From Bin87 sp965116565 (lineage in GTDB: Bacteria > Chloroflexota > Dehalococcoidia > Lucifugimonadales > UBA3495), in assembly GCA_965116565.1 (NCBI GenBank), contig OZ220699.1, positions 1 through 64,000 of the forward strand: a stretch of 64,000 nucleotides of DNA. The letters run 5' to 3'. Made by a program: the position numbers and the translations under genes. This document shows positions 33,593 to 41,823 of the stretch, piece after piece. Under the pieces are notes generated by a model. It did not search any database, had not been told where the DNA came from, and was given only the letters and a program-made list of their open reading frames with translations. Positions within the stretch are counted from its first letter, which is position 1; each line of letters begins with the position of its first letter.

Positions 33593-33704
33593 GCTGAACC
33601 TCGCCTGGCTGGGCCGATGGGAGGGTGAACCGTGACGGGGCGGTCGTTTGGCTGGATTGTAACCGCTTGGGGCGTGTGGATGTGTTGCGTCGTGTCAGCG
33701 CGGG

Positions 33705-34427
33705 CTAACGCGGCTTTTCCCCGTGGTGCAGCGCCACGCCGCCGAGGCCGAGGCGGCGGTAACCCACGTTGACCAGGCCTGCCTGCCGGTACACCTCAGC
33801 AAGACCCTCGGCGGTGAGGAAGTAGTCCACGCTGCTGGGCAGGTAGGTGTAGGCGGTACGATCTCCGGCCACCAACTGGCCCATCAACGGAACCAGGTGG
33901 TGGAAATACACACGTCCCAGCGCCGCCCGCATCCCCGACGGCATGGGCGTCAGTTCCAGCGTCGTCACCCGTCCGCCGGGAGACACCACCCGCGCCATCT
34001 CGGCAATGGCGGCCGGCACGTCGGCCATGTTGCGCAGGCTGAATCCGGCGGTGGCGCAGACGAAGGTGTTGTCGGCGAAAGGCAGGTGGAGGGCGTCGCC
34101 CATGGCGAATGTTGTTGGAGCGGCCTTTGCGTCTCGCGTCTCCGGCTTGCCCGCCGCGATGGTGAGCATCTCCGAGAGCAGGTCAACTCCCACGACGCGG
34201 TCGATTCCCGTACAGCGCGCCAGGGCGAAGGCCAGGTCGCCGGTGCCGGTGGCCACGTCCAGCGCGGCGCCCCTCAACCCCGACGCCGTGAACCGTGCCG
34301 TCTCACGCTTCCAGCGGTGGTGCAGCCCGCCGGTCATCAGCGAGTTCATGAGGTCGTAGCGCGGCGAGATGCGGGCGAACATCTCCGCCACGTACTGTCG
34401 CTTGTCGTCGCCCTGCAGGTGGGCCAT
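33705..34427 (-). CDS. menG: Demethylmenaquinone methyltransferase (MenG/UbiE)
   Basis: A 240-residue SAM-dependent methyltransferase, the last step of menaquinone synthesis. The UbiE/COQ5 signature YDLMNSLMTGGLHHRWKRE is at the start, followed by the SAM motif ALDVATGTGDLAFALA and GDALHLPFADNTF. It lies 4 nt after the DHFR-like gene on the same strand. UbiX, UbiA and UbiD homologues nearby support the assignment. Confidence 0.92.
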   Translation of the reverse strand: MAHLQGDDKRQYVAEMFARISPRYDLMNSLMTGGLHHRWKRETARFTASGLRGAALDVATGTGDLAFALARCTGIDRVVGVDLLSEMLTIAAGKPETRDAKAAPTTFAMGDALHLPFADNTFVCATAGFSLRNMADVPAAIAEMARVVSPGGRVTTLELTPMPSGMRAALGRVYFHHLVPLMGQLVAGDRTAYTYLPSSVDYFLTAEGLAEVYRQAGLVNVGYRRLGLGGVALHHGEKPR

Positions 34428-34431
34428 GAGT

Positions 34432-34956
34432 CTATGCGACGGCGCGACGGTAGTGCAGCATCACGATGCCGTCATCGTAGGGATGGGTCCCGACCAGTTC
34501 CATCTGGGCCGGTGGAGCGTCGCCGCCGAACATGGGAATACCGCGCCCGAGGATGACCGGAATCACGTGGATCAGGCATTCGTCGATGAGGCCGGCGCGG
34601 CGGAACTGCTCCGCCAGGTTGGCGCCGCCCACCAGCCACACGGTTCCGGAGTGCTGGGCCGGGACGCTTTGCAAGAAATCGGTTGGGCTGGCGTGGACAA
34701 AATCCACTTCGTACGGGTTGTCGTCGGGAGGACGGCTGGTGAAAACGTAGGTTGGTTTGCCGGCGTAGGGCCATTGGCCGAAATCGAGCACCTGCTCGTA
34801 GGTGCGGCGGCCCATGACCAGAGCGTCGACGCCGGCGTAGAAGTCCGCATAACCGTAGTCGATGGATTCGTCCTGGGGCAGCCAGTCCACTCCGCCGTCG
34901 GCGTCTGCGATGTAGCCGTCCAGGCTGGCGGCGACGTAGTAGATGATGTTGGGCAT
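34432..34956 (-). CDS. Dihydrofolate reductase-family protein (RibD C-terminal type)
   Basis: A 174-residue reductase of the DHFR/RibD-C family. Typical elements are YYVAASLDGYIADADGGVDWL, VDALVMGRRTYEQVL, YVFTSRP, VWLVGGANLAEQF and IPVILGRGIPMF. An NADPH-dependent reductase is likely but the substrate is unknown; this family is broader than folate reductases. It is followed after 4 nt by menG, so they form an operon. Confidence 0.88.
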   Translation of the reverse strand: MPNIIYYVAASLDGYIADADGGVDWLPQDESIDYGYADFYAGVDALVMGRRTYEQVLDFGQWPYAGKPTYVFTSRPPDDNPYEVDFVHASPTDFLQSVPAQHSGTVWLVGGANLAEQFRRAGLIDECLIHVIPVILGRGIPMFGGDAPPAQMELVGTHPYDDGIVMLHYRRAVA

Positions 34957-34992
34957 GCAGTGGCGGACAGGGCTCCGGTCCGGGGCGCAAGG

Positions 34993-35820
34993 TCAACCGG
35001 CGACGTCGGGGTCTGTTGCGGGGTCGTAGCCGGACGTTTCGGCAATCAGCCCCATCAACTGCTCCACGGCGGCCGGAATATCCTGGTGGATCGCAGCGCG
35101 GTTCAACGGCGGCAGGTCGTCGGCGTAGATGGCGCTGCCGGCGAACTCGGTGAGGTAGTTGTACTTCTCGCCCGGGATTTCGTAGTCCGCAGGCAGCCTC
35201 AACCGTTCACGCACCAGCGCGATGAGTCCGTCGAGATCGTGACCGCGCCAGCCCACGGGGTAGTCGTGGCCGTTGGCTCCCAGCAGCGCCTTGTAGGAGT
35301 GTTCCAGGGCCTGCTGGGCGATGTGGCCGAATACTTTCTCACCGATGCGCTCGACGTCAATGCCGTTTGCAATGGCATCGGCGTTTTCCCTGGCGTCCCG
35401 CACCCTGATCCTGACGTTGTTCCAATCTACGGACTCTTCGCCGTGATCGCTGGAGTATCCGATATCCTCAGGGGGCATGATGGGCACTCCATCCCTGGCG
35501 ACGCGGTTGGCGAGATTGTTGATCAACGCGCGGTCGCTGAGGAACCGTTCCAGCGTATAGCAGATCACGTCGATTTTGTCGGCCTCCGGGAGAAGCTCTT
35601 GACGCACGCTTTCGGCAACGCTTTTGGCGTACTCCCGGTATTCCGGCTGGGTTTCCGCGTCGGTGATGATGAACAGGTCGATGTCGGAATACCATCGGTG
35701 ATCGCCCCGGGCCCGCGAGCCGAACAGGATGGTCTGCACGGGGTGCAGCGCATCGTGGACCGCGCCCGCCACCTGCGCCGCCCTGGTGTCGTGTCGTGTG
35801 ATGAATGCGGTGTCGACCAT
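34993..35820 (-). CDS. Fused nucleotidyltransferase (MNT)-HEPN domain protein
   Basis: A 275-residue fusion. The N-terminal half is a minimal nucleotidyltransferase: ILFGSRARGDHRWYSDIDLFII carries the GS and DxD motifs. The C-terminal half is an all-helical HEPN-like domain (RVRDARENADAIANG, FGHIAQQALEHSYKALLGANG). MNT and HEPN usually occur as two linked genes of a toxin-antitoxin system in which the MNT protein modifies the HEPN RNase. A single-chain version may be self-regulated. Confidence 0.85.
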   Translation of the reverse strand: MVDTAFITRHDTRAAQVAGAVHDALHPVQTILFGSRARGDHRWYSDIDLFIITDAETQPEYREYAKSVAESVRQELLPEADKIDVICYTLERFLSDRALINNLANRVARDGVPIMPPEDIGYSSDHGEESVDWNNVRIRVRDARENADAIANGIDVERIGEKVFGHIAQQALEHSYKALLGANGHDYPVGWRGHDLDGLIALVRERLRLPADYEIPGEKYNYLTEFAGSAIYADDLPPLNRAAIHQDIPAAVEQLMGLIAETSGYDPATDPDVAG

Positions 35821-35893
35821 CGGGATTGAGTCCTGCCGTGGCCGGCTTGCCGGCCGGTGACAAGATTATACGCCAAGCGGCCGTTCGACCCCG

Positions 35894-36505
35894 CTACCGC
35901 TCGCGGTCTTGGTACTGCATGTCGTCGGGCAGGTGGTCGGCGATGCCCAGCGACACCAGGGCGCGCTGCACCACGAACCTCACCACGCCGTCGATGTCGA
36001 GCGGTTTCAGGTAGAAGGGTGGCTCCGGCGGCAGAATGGTCGCGCCCATGCGGGCGAGAGTGAGCATGTTTTCCAGGTGGATGGCGTGCAGGGGCGTTTC
36101 CCTCGGGACCAGCGTCAGCGGACGGCGCTCCTTCAGCGTAACGTCGGCAGCACGCAGCAACAGGTTGGGCGTCAGGCCGTGGGCCAGCGACGCCACGGAG
36201 TTCATGCTGGCCGGCGCGATCACCATGCCCGCCGTGGGGTACGTCCCGCTGGCGATCGGGGCGAACAGGTCGCTGATGGCGTACTGCCGGAAGTGGGAAT
36301 GCTCGACCCAGCGGGCGACGGCGTCGTTGTAGGACTCGTCCAACTCCTCCTGCCACACCATCCGCGCCGCGTTGGACGCCACGGCAACCACCGGCGTTTC
36401 GCGATCCAACAGCGCGTCGATCAGGCTGCGGGCGATGACGGCCCCGCTGGCGCCGGAGATGCCCACGACCACCGGGGGGTGCTGCTGGCTCGTATTACCT
36501 ATCAT
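35894..36505 (-). CDS. ubiX: Flavin prenyltransferase UbiX (MqnM-like)
   Basis: A 203-residue UbiX. Signature parts are VVVGISGASGAVIARSLIDAL, SNAARMVW, IASGTYPTAGMVIAPASMNS (FMN-binding), DVTLKERRPLTLVPRETPLH and LENMLTLARMGATILPPEPPFY. It makes prenylated FMN for UbiD decarboxylases; the UbiD gene lies at 39646-41121. In the futalosine pathway this set (MqnP/MqnL/MqnM) handles late menaquinone steps. Confidence 0.93.
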   Translation of the reverse strand: MIGNTSQQHPPVVVGISGASGAVIARSLIDALLDRETPVVAVASNAARMVWQEELDESYNDAVARWVEHSHFRQYAISDLFAPIASGTYPTAGMVIAPASMNSVASLAHGLTPNLLLRAADVTLKERRPLTLVPRETPLHAIHLENMLTLARMGATILPPEPPFYLKPLDIDGVVRFVVQRALVSLGIADHLPDDMQYQDRER

Positions 36506-36523
36506 AACTCGGCTTTCATGTCG

Positions 36524-37012
36524 TCATTCACCCCGTTGGTCTGGCGGGGGGTCGTTGTCGTCGGGTACAAAGGCGCCGGAGGCCATGCGGCGTTGCAGCC
36601 ACGCTCGCCACTCTGCGTTGGACTCGGCGCGCTCTTCGGCGCGCCCTTCCGACCGTATCTGCTCGTACACCTTTCTTTTGATGGTTGCAAACATGACACT
36701 CAGTCCTTTTATCCCCAGGAGAATAACCCGGTTAACGCCCGGTATTCCGGTTAGCCATCCGGCCAGAGCACCCAACACCGCCGCAGCCTCGTCGCGCTCT
36801 TTGACGCACCAATACGTCAAGGTTATGACGGCTATGGTCAGGCAGGGCACTGGATCAAGCGTGAATCTGGCAATTCCCACTGCCTCGCAAATTGATTCGT
36901 TCAGCCAACGCTCCGGCGTGATGTTAAGCCGCAACAAGGACAATAAGCCAATCGCCAACGCCACAACCGGCACCAGCCATTTGGTTCCTCTAGCTGCGGC
37001 TCCGACGCTCAT
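36524..37012 (-). CDS. Hypothetical membrane protein
   Basis: A 162-residue protein, starting MSVGAAARGTKWLVPV at ATG 37012, with two or three membrane segments (about 10-27, 55-72 and 85-110) and a charged coiled tail (KVYEQIRSEGRAEERAESNAEWRAWLQRR), then an acidic Pro-rich end. No function is recognised. It sits between ubiA and ubiX in the same direction. Confidence 0.65.
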   Translation of the reverse strand: MSVGAAARGTKWLVPVVALAIGLLSLLRLNITPERWLNESICEAVGIARFTLDPVPCLTIAVITLTYWCVKERDEAAAVLGALAGWLTGIPGVNRVILLGIKGLSVMFATIKRKVYEQIRSEGRAEERAESNAEWRAWLQRRMASGAFVPDDNDPPPDQRGE

Positions 37013-37019
37013 ATCAATG

Positions 37020-37949
37020 TTACAGAAACGGCAAAAAGCCGTCAAAAGGCAACGCCACCCCCAGGATGGTGAACCCCAGAAGCTGTGTGGAGATGTACTT
37101 GTTAAAGGCGAATGCCTTGCCTATCCTGGCCGGCTCCCCCGACTTGACCATGTTGTTTTCGTACACCAGCAGGACCACTGCCACGGCCCAGCCCATGAAG
37201 TAAAACACGTTGAGCTCCAACCATATGCCCACGCCCAGCAGCGCCGCCGCCGCCAGGCTGTGCAGGACGCGCGTGGTGCGGATGGCGTTGCGCACGCCGA
37301 ACCGCGACGCGATGGATTTGATGTTGTGCTCCCGGTCAAAGTCGTAGTCCAGGGTGCCGTAGATGGTCTCGAATCCGCCGGCCCACATCATCACCGCAAA
37401 GGTGATCAGCACGGGCTGCCAGTCCCATTGGCCCGTCACGCCGATCCACGCGCCGGTGGGGGCAATGGACAGCGCGAAGCCCAGCATCAGGCTGCACAGC
37501 CAGGTGTAATACTTGGCGAACGAGTACAGCACCACGTACGCGGCCGCCACCGGCGACAGCATCAGCGCCAGGGGGTTCAGTTGCCAGGCGGCGACGAAGA
37601 AGATCGCCGCGCCGCCGAGCGCCATCCCGCCGACCTCCAGCGGCTTCAGGATGCCGGCGGGTATGTGGCGGCCGACGGTGCGGGGATTCTGCGCGTCCTC
37701 CCTGGCGTTGATGATGCGGTTGGCAGACATCCCCAGGGTGCGCACGCCCAGGAACGCCAGCGTGATCCAGATGAAAACGTGCCAGCCCGGCCAACCGGTG
37801 CCGCCGGAGTAGTGGGACGCCAGCACCATGCCGATGTACCCGAAAGGCATGGCGAACAGCGATTCCGAGATGTTGATGGCGTTGAGGTAGTGCGGAACCT
37901 TGACCGCAATCGTGCGGACCGGACCGGACTGCGCGGGAGCCTTCTGCAT
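37020..37949 (-). CDS. ubiA: UbiA-family prenyltransferase (MqnP-like)
   Basis: A 309-residue membrane prenyltransferase with about eight helices. The two Asp-rich motifs are NRIINAREDAQNPRT and ETIYGTLDYDFDREHNIKSIASRFG. Attaches the polyprenyl tail to the ring precursor of menaquinone. I start at ATG 37949 (MQKAPAQSGP), since a promoter candidate ends about 8 nt before it; ATG 37976 would lie upstream of the predicted transcription start. It is part of the ubiA-(membrane)-ubiX group. Confidence 0.9.
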   Translation of the reverse strand: MQKAPAQSGPVRTIAVKVPHYLNAINISESLFAMPFGYIGMVLASHYSGGTGWPGWHVFIWITLAFLGVRTLGMSANRIINAREDAQNPRTVGRHIPAGILKPLEVGGMALGGAAIFFVAAWQLNPLALMLSPVAAAYVVLYSFAKYYTWLCSLMLGFALSIAPTGAWIGVTGQWDWQPVLITFAVMMWAGGFETIYGTLDYDFDREHNIKSIASRFGVRNAIRTTRVLHSLAAAALLGVGIWLELNVFYFMGWAVAVVLLVYENNMVKSGEPARIGKAFAFNKYISTQLLGFTILGVALPFDGFLPFL

Positions 37950-37963
37950 GGCGGCGTCATGGT

Positions 37964-37993
37964 AACATACGGACATTCTCGCGCCGACCACAA
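37964..37993 (-). promoter_or_regulatory. Promoter candidate for ubiA
   Basis: On the minus strand TTGTGG (37993-37988) and TATGTT (37969-37964) are 18 nt apart in the gap to the divergent Uma2 gene. A short or absent leader is predicted. Confidence 0.35.
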
Positions 37994-38013
37994 CGAGTTC
38001 CCGGAGGTCTGAC

Positions 38014-38847
38014 ATGACCACCGCCGATGCTGCCGCCAGAACGCCTGAAATGCAGGGCCGCTTCCGTCTGCCCGACCCGCCGGAACGCGAGCCCGACGAC
38101 ATGACCAGCTTCGACCACCTCGCCGCAACTGGAAACGTGCGTTACCTGATCCGGCACTTCGGCAACCCAGACACCACCATCGTCTCCGGAGAGCACTACG
38201 TTACCCCAATCCCGACCACCGACACCACGGGAGTGAAGTATCCGGACCTGCTGATTGCCTTCGGGGTGAACCCCGACGCATACCGGGACAGCAACGCGTA
38301 CGTAGTTTCGGAACAGGGCAAACCTCCTGACTTCGTACTGGAAATCGCATCCCGAGCCACGGGGCGCGAGGACACCACCGTCAAGCGCGCAGCCTACGCA
38401 GCATTGGGCATTCCGGAGTACTGGAGGTTCGACGAGACGGGGGAGTTTCACGGCGCGCGGCTGGCCGGCGATCGGCTGGTGGACGGCGTGTACGTCTCCA
38501 TCGACATGGAGGAGCTGCCCGACGGGAGCTTGCAGGGACGCAGCAGCGTTCTGGACCTGAATATCCGGTGGGAAAACGGGCGATTGGCGTGGTACGACCC
38601 CGCTACGGGTCAACACATCACCACATTTGAGGACGAGCGGGATGCCCGCATTCAGGAACAGAACCGGGCCGATCAGGAATACGAGGCACGGATCCGAGAG
38701 CAACAGCGGGCGAACACCGCCGAAGCCCGCGCCAATCAGGAGCGCGATGCGCGCCTCCAAGCCGAAGCCGCTCTCCGCGCCGCGGAGGAGCGCATCCGGC
38801 AATTGGAAGGACGCGCCGGCGAGGGGGAACAGGCGAACGGGCCATGA
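38014..38847 (+). CDS. Uma2-family (DUF820) predicted endonuclease, copy 2
   Basis: A 277-residue Uma2-family protein. Active-site region: VKYPDLLIAFG, GKPPDFVLEIASRATGREDTTVKRAAYAALGIPEYW. The C-terminal third is a long charged helix (ERDARIQEQNRADQEYEARI...RAAEERIRQL), probably coiled coil. GGAGG lies 7 nt before ATG. It overlaps copy 3 by 4 nt (ATGA). The DNA at 38557-38733 is 97% identical to 39387-39563 in copy 3. Confidence 0.88.
   Translation: MTTADAAARTPEMQGRFRLPDPPEREPDDMTSFDHLAATGNVRYLIRHFGNPDTTIVSGEHYVTPIPTTDTTGVKYPDLLIAFGVNPDAYRDSNAYVVSEQGKPPDFVLEIASRATGREDTTVKRAAYAALGIPEYWRFDETGEFHGARLAGDRLVDGVYVSIDMEELPDGSLQGRSSVLDLNIRWENGRLAWYDPATGQHITTFEDERDARIQEQNRADQEYEARIREQQRANTAEARANQERDARLQAEAALRAAEERIRQLEGRAGEGEQANGP
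38557..38733. repeat. Near-identical 177-nt segment shared by Uma2 copies 2 and 3 (copy 2)
   Basis: Only five mismatches separate this segment from 39387-39563 (offset 830 nt). The regions before and after are much more diverged, which points to gene conversion or a recent partial duplication. Confidence 0.9.
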
Positions 38848-39641
38848 CCCCCGATAACCGCGCTGACGCCACCCCGGAACTCGAGCCGTTCATCTATCTC
38901 CCTGACCCGCCAGAGGAGAGGAGGTGGGATGGGATGGTCTTCAAGCATCTTGGCAAAAACGGCAACGGTCATTTTCTCGACGTACACCTGAACGACCGGC
39001 GCCCCACTCTCACCGGTAGTTCTCGTTACATCAGTCCGGTGGTGACCGGCGAAGCCACCGGACTGTTTGATCCCGACCTGTTCGTGGCCTTTGGGGCCGA
39101 TGCTGAGGGGTATTCCAGACGGAATGGCTATGTCATCTCAGAGCAGGGCAAACCGCCGGACTTTGTGCTGGAGATCGCCTCCTATTACACCGGCGACCTG
39201 GACGTTGCTGTGAAGCGCGGTGCTTACGAAAATCTCGGAATCCCCGAATACTGGAGATTCGACCCCACCGGAGAGTATAACGGGGCGTTCCTGGCTGCTG
39301 ATCGCCTGTTGAACGGCAGTTACCGACCCATCGCCATCGTGCAGTTGACCGACCAGAAATGGCAGGGATACAGCGAGGTCCTGCGACTGAATATCCGGTG
39401 GGAAAACGGGAGATTGGCGTGGTACGACCCCGCTACGGGTCAACACATCACCACATTTGAGGACGAGCGGGATGCCCGCATTCAGGAACAGAACCGGGCC
39501 GACCAGGAATACGAGGCGCGGATCCGAGAGCAACGGCGGGCAAACACCGCCGAAGCCCGCGCCGACGCTGCCGAGGCTGCCCTCCGCGCCGCAGAGGAGC
39601 GCATCCGGCAATTGGAGGCGGAGCAGGCGCCGGGAAGTTGA
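38844..39641 (+). CDS. Uma2-family (DUF820) predicted endonuclease, copy 3
   Basis: A 265-residue Uma2-family protein translated by ATGA coupling to copy 2. Active-site region: LFDPDLFVAFGADAEGY, GKPPDFVLEIASYYTGDLDVAVKRGAYENLGIPEYW. N-terminal halves of copies 2 and 3 are only moderately alike, while the C-terminal coiled tail is nearly the same. It ends 4 nt from the convergent ubiD. Confidence 0.88.
   Translation: MTPDNRADATPELEPFIYLPDPPEERRWDGMVFKHLGKNGNGHFLDVHLNDRRPTLTGSSRYISPVVTGEATGLFDPDLFVAFGADAEGYSRRNGYVISEQGKPPDFVLEIASYYTGDLDVAVKRGAYENLGIPEYWRFDPTGEYNGAFLAADRLLNGSYRPIAIVQLTDQKWQGYSEVLRLNIRWENGRLAWYDPATGQHITTFEDERDARIQEQNRADQEYEARIREQRRANTAEARADAAEAALRAAEERIRQLEAEQAPGS
39387..39563. 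repeat. Near-identical 177-nt segment shared by Uma2 copies 2 and 3 (copy 3)
   Basis: Counterpart of 38557-38733; covers the end of the nuclease domain and the start of the coiled tail. Confidence 0.9.
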
Positions 39642-39645
39642 CCCG

Positions 39646-41121
39646 CTACCGCAGGTTGGCCGGCGGGATGATGTCGCCCAGCCCCAGCTCTGACCACCGC
39701 CGCGACACCTGGTCCCGTACCTCCGCGCTCATCTCGATGTCGGGCGGCCACTCACGGTGGTAACCCTCCTGCGGGCCCTTGCGCGTGGCGTCGATGCCAA
39801 CCTTGCTGCCGAACCGGGGCGTCGGTGACGCCACGTCCAGGTCGTCGATGGGCCCATCGACCAGCACCAGGTCCGTGCCGGGGTTGATGTTGTTGGCGAC
39901 GCGCCACGCCACCTCCGAGGGATTCTGCACGTCCACGAAGTCGTCCACCACCACGATCACCTTGGTGAGGCTGAGCAGGCCCAAACCCCACAGGCCGTAC
40001 ATCACCTTGCGGGCGTGGCCGGGGTACTCCTTCCTCATGGACACCAGCACCAGGTTGTGGAAGATGCCCTCCGCCGGCATGTTGATGTCCACCACCTCGG
40101 GCAGGATCAGCTTGATCAACGGCAGAAAGACCCGCTCGGTGACCTTGCCCATCCAGTAGTCCTCGGTGGGCGGCCGGCCCACGAAGGTCGTGGGATAGAT
40201 GGGGTTCTGGCGTCGGGTGATGGTCTCCACGTGGAACACCGGATATGGCTCGGCCAATGAGTAGTAGCCCGTGTGGTCGCCGAACGGGCCCTCGATGCGC
40301 TCGTCGCCGGGAACGACATAGCCTTCGAGGACGATTTCCGCGTTGGCGGGCACCATGAGATCGACGCTTACCGCCGGCGTCAGTTCCACGCCGGCATCGC
40401 GGATGAACCCGGCCAGCGTCATTTCGTCCACCTCAGGAGGCAGCGGAGCCGATCCGGTCCAGATCGATGCCGGATCGCCGCCCAATGCGACGGCGACCTC
40501 CAGCCGCTCGCTGCTGGCGCGGTAGTGCCTCGCGCCCACCTTGTGCGTCTGCCAGTGCATGCCGGTGGTGCGGGAGTCGAACACCTGCATGCGGTAGATG
40601 CCGTAGTTCTGCGTGCCCGTTTCAGGATCCTTTGTGATCACCAGGGGCAGCGTGATGTACGGCCCGGCGTCCTCCGGCCAGCACGTGATGATGGGCAGGC
40701 GGTGCAGGTCGACGTCCTCGCCCGTGAGAATCACTTGCTGGCAGGGAGCGTTGCGGACGGTACGCGGCTGGTAGGCGCCGATGTGGGCCAGGCGTCCCAA
40801 GGTGCGCAGCTTGTTCATCAGGCCCCGAGGCGGCCCGCCCAGAGCCATGTCGATCATGGATTCCAGCCGGGCGGCCAGGTCGTTGGCGTCGTCCACGTCC
40901 AGCGCCCAGTTCATCCGGCGCTCCGCGCAGAAGAGATTCATGGCCACGGGCATGTCGTGTCCGATGACGTTCTCGAAGAGCAGGGCCGGCCCGTCCGCCC
41001 GCATCAGGCGGTAGGCGATCTCAGTCATCTCCAGTTCAGGACTGACCGGAGCGGAGATGCGGCGCAGATCCCCCCTGCTTTCCAGAAAGGTGAGGAATTC
41101 GCGCAAATCTTGATAAGGCAT
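39646..41121 (-). CDS. ubiD: UbiD-family prenyl-FMN decarboxylase (MqnL-like)
   Basis: A 491-residue UbiD decarboxylase. Features include the N-terminus MPYQDLREFLTFLESRGDL, NYGIYRMQVFDSRTTGMHWQ (prFMN site), and the ERIEGPFGDHTGYYSLAEPYPVFHV segment with the catalytic Glu-Arg-Glu network, then IYPTTFVGRPPTEDYWMG. Requires UbiX-made cofactor. With UbiA, UbiX and MenG homologues it probably decarboxylates the ring precursor in menaquinone synthesis. Confidence 0.93.
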   Translation of the reverse strand: MPYQDLREFLTFLESRGDLRRISAPVSPELEMTEIAYRLMRADGPALLFENVIGHDMPVAMNLFCAERRMNWALDVDDANDLAARLESMIDMALGGPPRGLMNKLRTLGRLAHIGAYQPRTVRNAPCQQVILTGEDVDLHRLPIITCWPEDAGPYITLPLVITKDPETGTQNYGIYRMQVFDSRTTGMHWQTHKVGARHYRASSERLEVAVALGGDPASIWTGSAPLPPEVDEMTLAGFIRDAGVELTPAVSVDLMVPANAEIVLEGYVVPGDERIEGPFGDHTGYYSLAEPYPVFHVETITRRQNPIYPTTFVGRPPTEDYWMGKVTERVFLPLIKLILPEVVDINMPAEGIFHNLVLVSMRKEYPGHARKVMYGLWGLGLLSLTKVIVVVDDFVDVQNPSEVAWRVANNINPGTDLVLVDGPIDDLDVASPTPRFGSKVGIDATRKGPQEGYHREWPPDIEMSAEVRDQVSRRWSELGLGDIIPPANLR

Positions 41122-41210
41122 ACTAAATGAACCGAACCGCCCGTACAGGCGGTCGGCAAAAGAAAATCATGGCCGGACGTCACTCGACCGGCCAACCACG
41201 CCGTGGGGCG

Positions 41211-41528
41211 TCAGGAGTTCCGCATCTGCGCGAAGCAGTCGCTGCAGTAGACCGGCCGGTCGCCGCGCGGGCGGAAGGGAACAGTGGCCTCGGTGCCGCA
41301 GTTGCTGCACACGATGGGGAAAGATTCCCTGGGCCCCCCGAAACCGCCGCCGCCGCCGCCACCGCCGTAGTTGTCGCGGGGCTGTCCGCGACGGGCGTTG
41401 CGACAGGATTGGCACCGCTTCGGGTAGTTGGTGAATCCGCGAGATTGGTAGAATTCCTGCTCGCCTACTGTAAAAAGAAACTCCGCGCCGCAGTCGCTGC
41501 ATTCCAGAGTCAGGTCTGATAGAGCCAC
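41211..41528 (-). CDS. Zinc-ribbon domain protein
   Basis: A 105-residue protein with two zinc ribbons: CSDC...CQSC (residues 10-42) and CSNC...CSDC (74-98), separated by an Arg/Gly-rich segment including a run of eight Gly. GTG 41528 is preceded by GGAGG at 6 nt, which decides the start; the frame extends far upstream but is not supported there. Similar small ribbon proteins are common in Chloroflexi; RNA or protein binding is a guess. Confidence 0.8.
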   Translation of the reverse strand: MALSDLTLECSDCGAEFLFTVGEQEFYQSRGFTNYPKRCQSCRNARRGQPRDNYGGGGGGGGFGGPRESFPIVCSNCGTEATVPFRPRGDRPVYCSDCFAQMRNS

Positions 41529-41772
41529 AATTTCCCTCCAATGGGGTTGGTGATCGCGATGCACACTGTATGGTCGGATTCGTCGGGCACAGTGTTTCCC
41601 AATACCCAAGGAAGGCGGACCGGCGCAACCGGATTTGCATTTACTATACTGGCAACTGCACTCACAAGCAACGACTTTCGTGTATGTTTTGAGCGGTAAT
41701 CGCCCGTTCGGCATCTCAATTTGGGCGCGTCGGAGACCATCTTTGGCCTGAATCAAACCGTTCAGCGATAGT

Positions 41773-41796
41773 AGGGACGAGCAATTATTCGTCCCT
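41773..41796. repeat. REP-like palindrome (AGGGACGA type)
   Basis: AGGGACGA-N8-TCGTCCCT, an 8-bp perfect stem, lies just 27 nt after the stop of the Ddn-like gene. It resembles the palindrome at 47434-47459 (AGGGGCGAAT), so a dispersed repeat family acting as a terminator is possible. The rest of 41529-41823 holds nothing recognisable. Confidence 0.6.
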
Positions 41797-41823
41797 GCCA
41801 TTGGCGCCGATGCAGTGGCCGGA

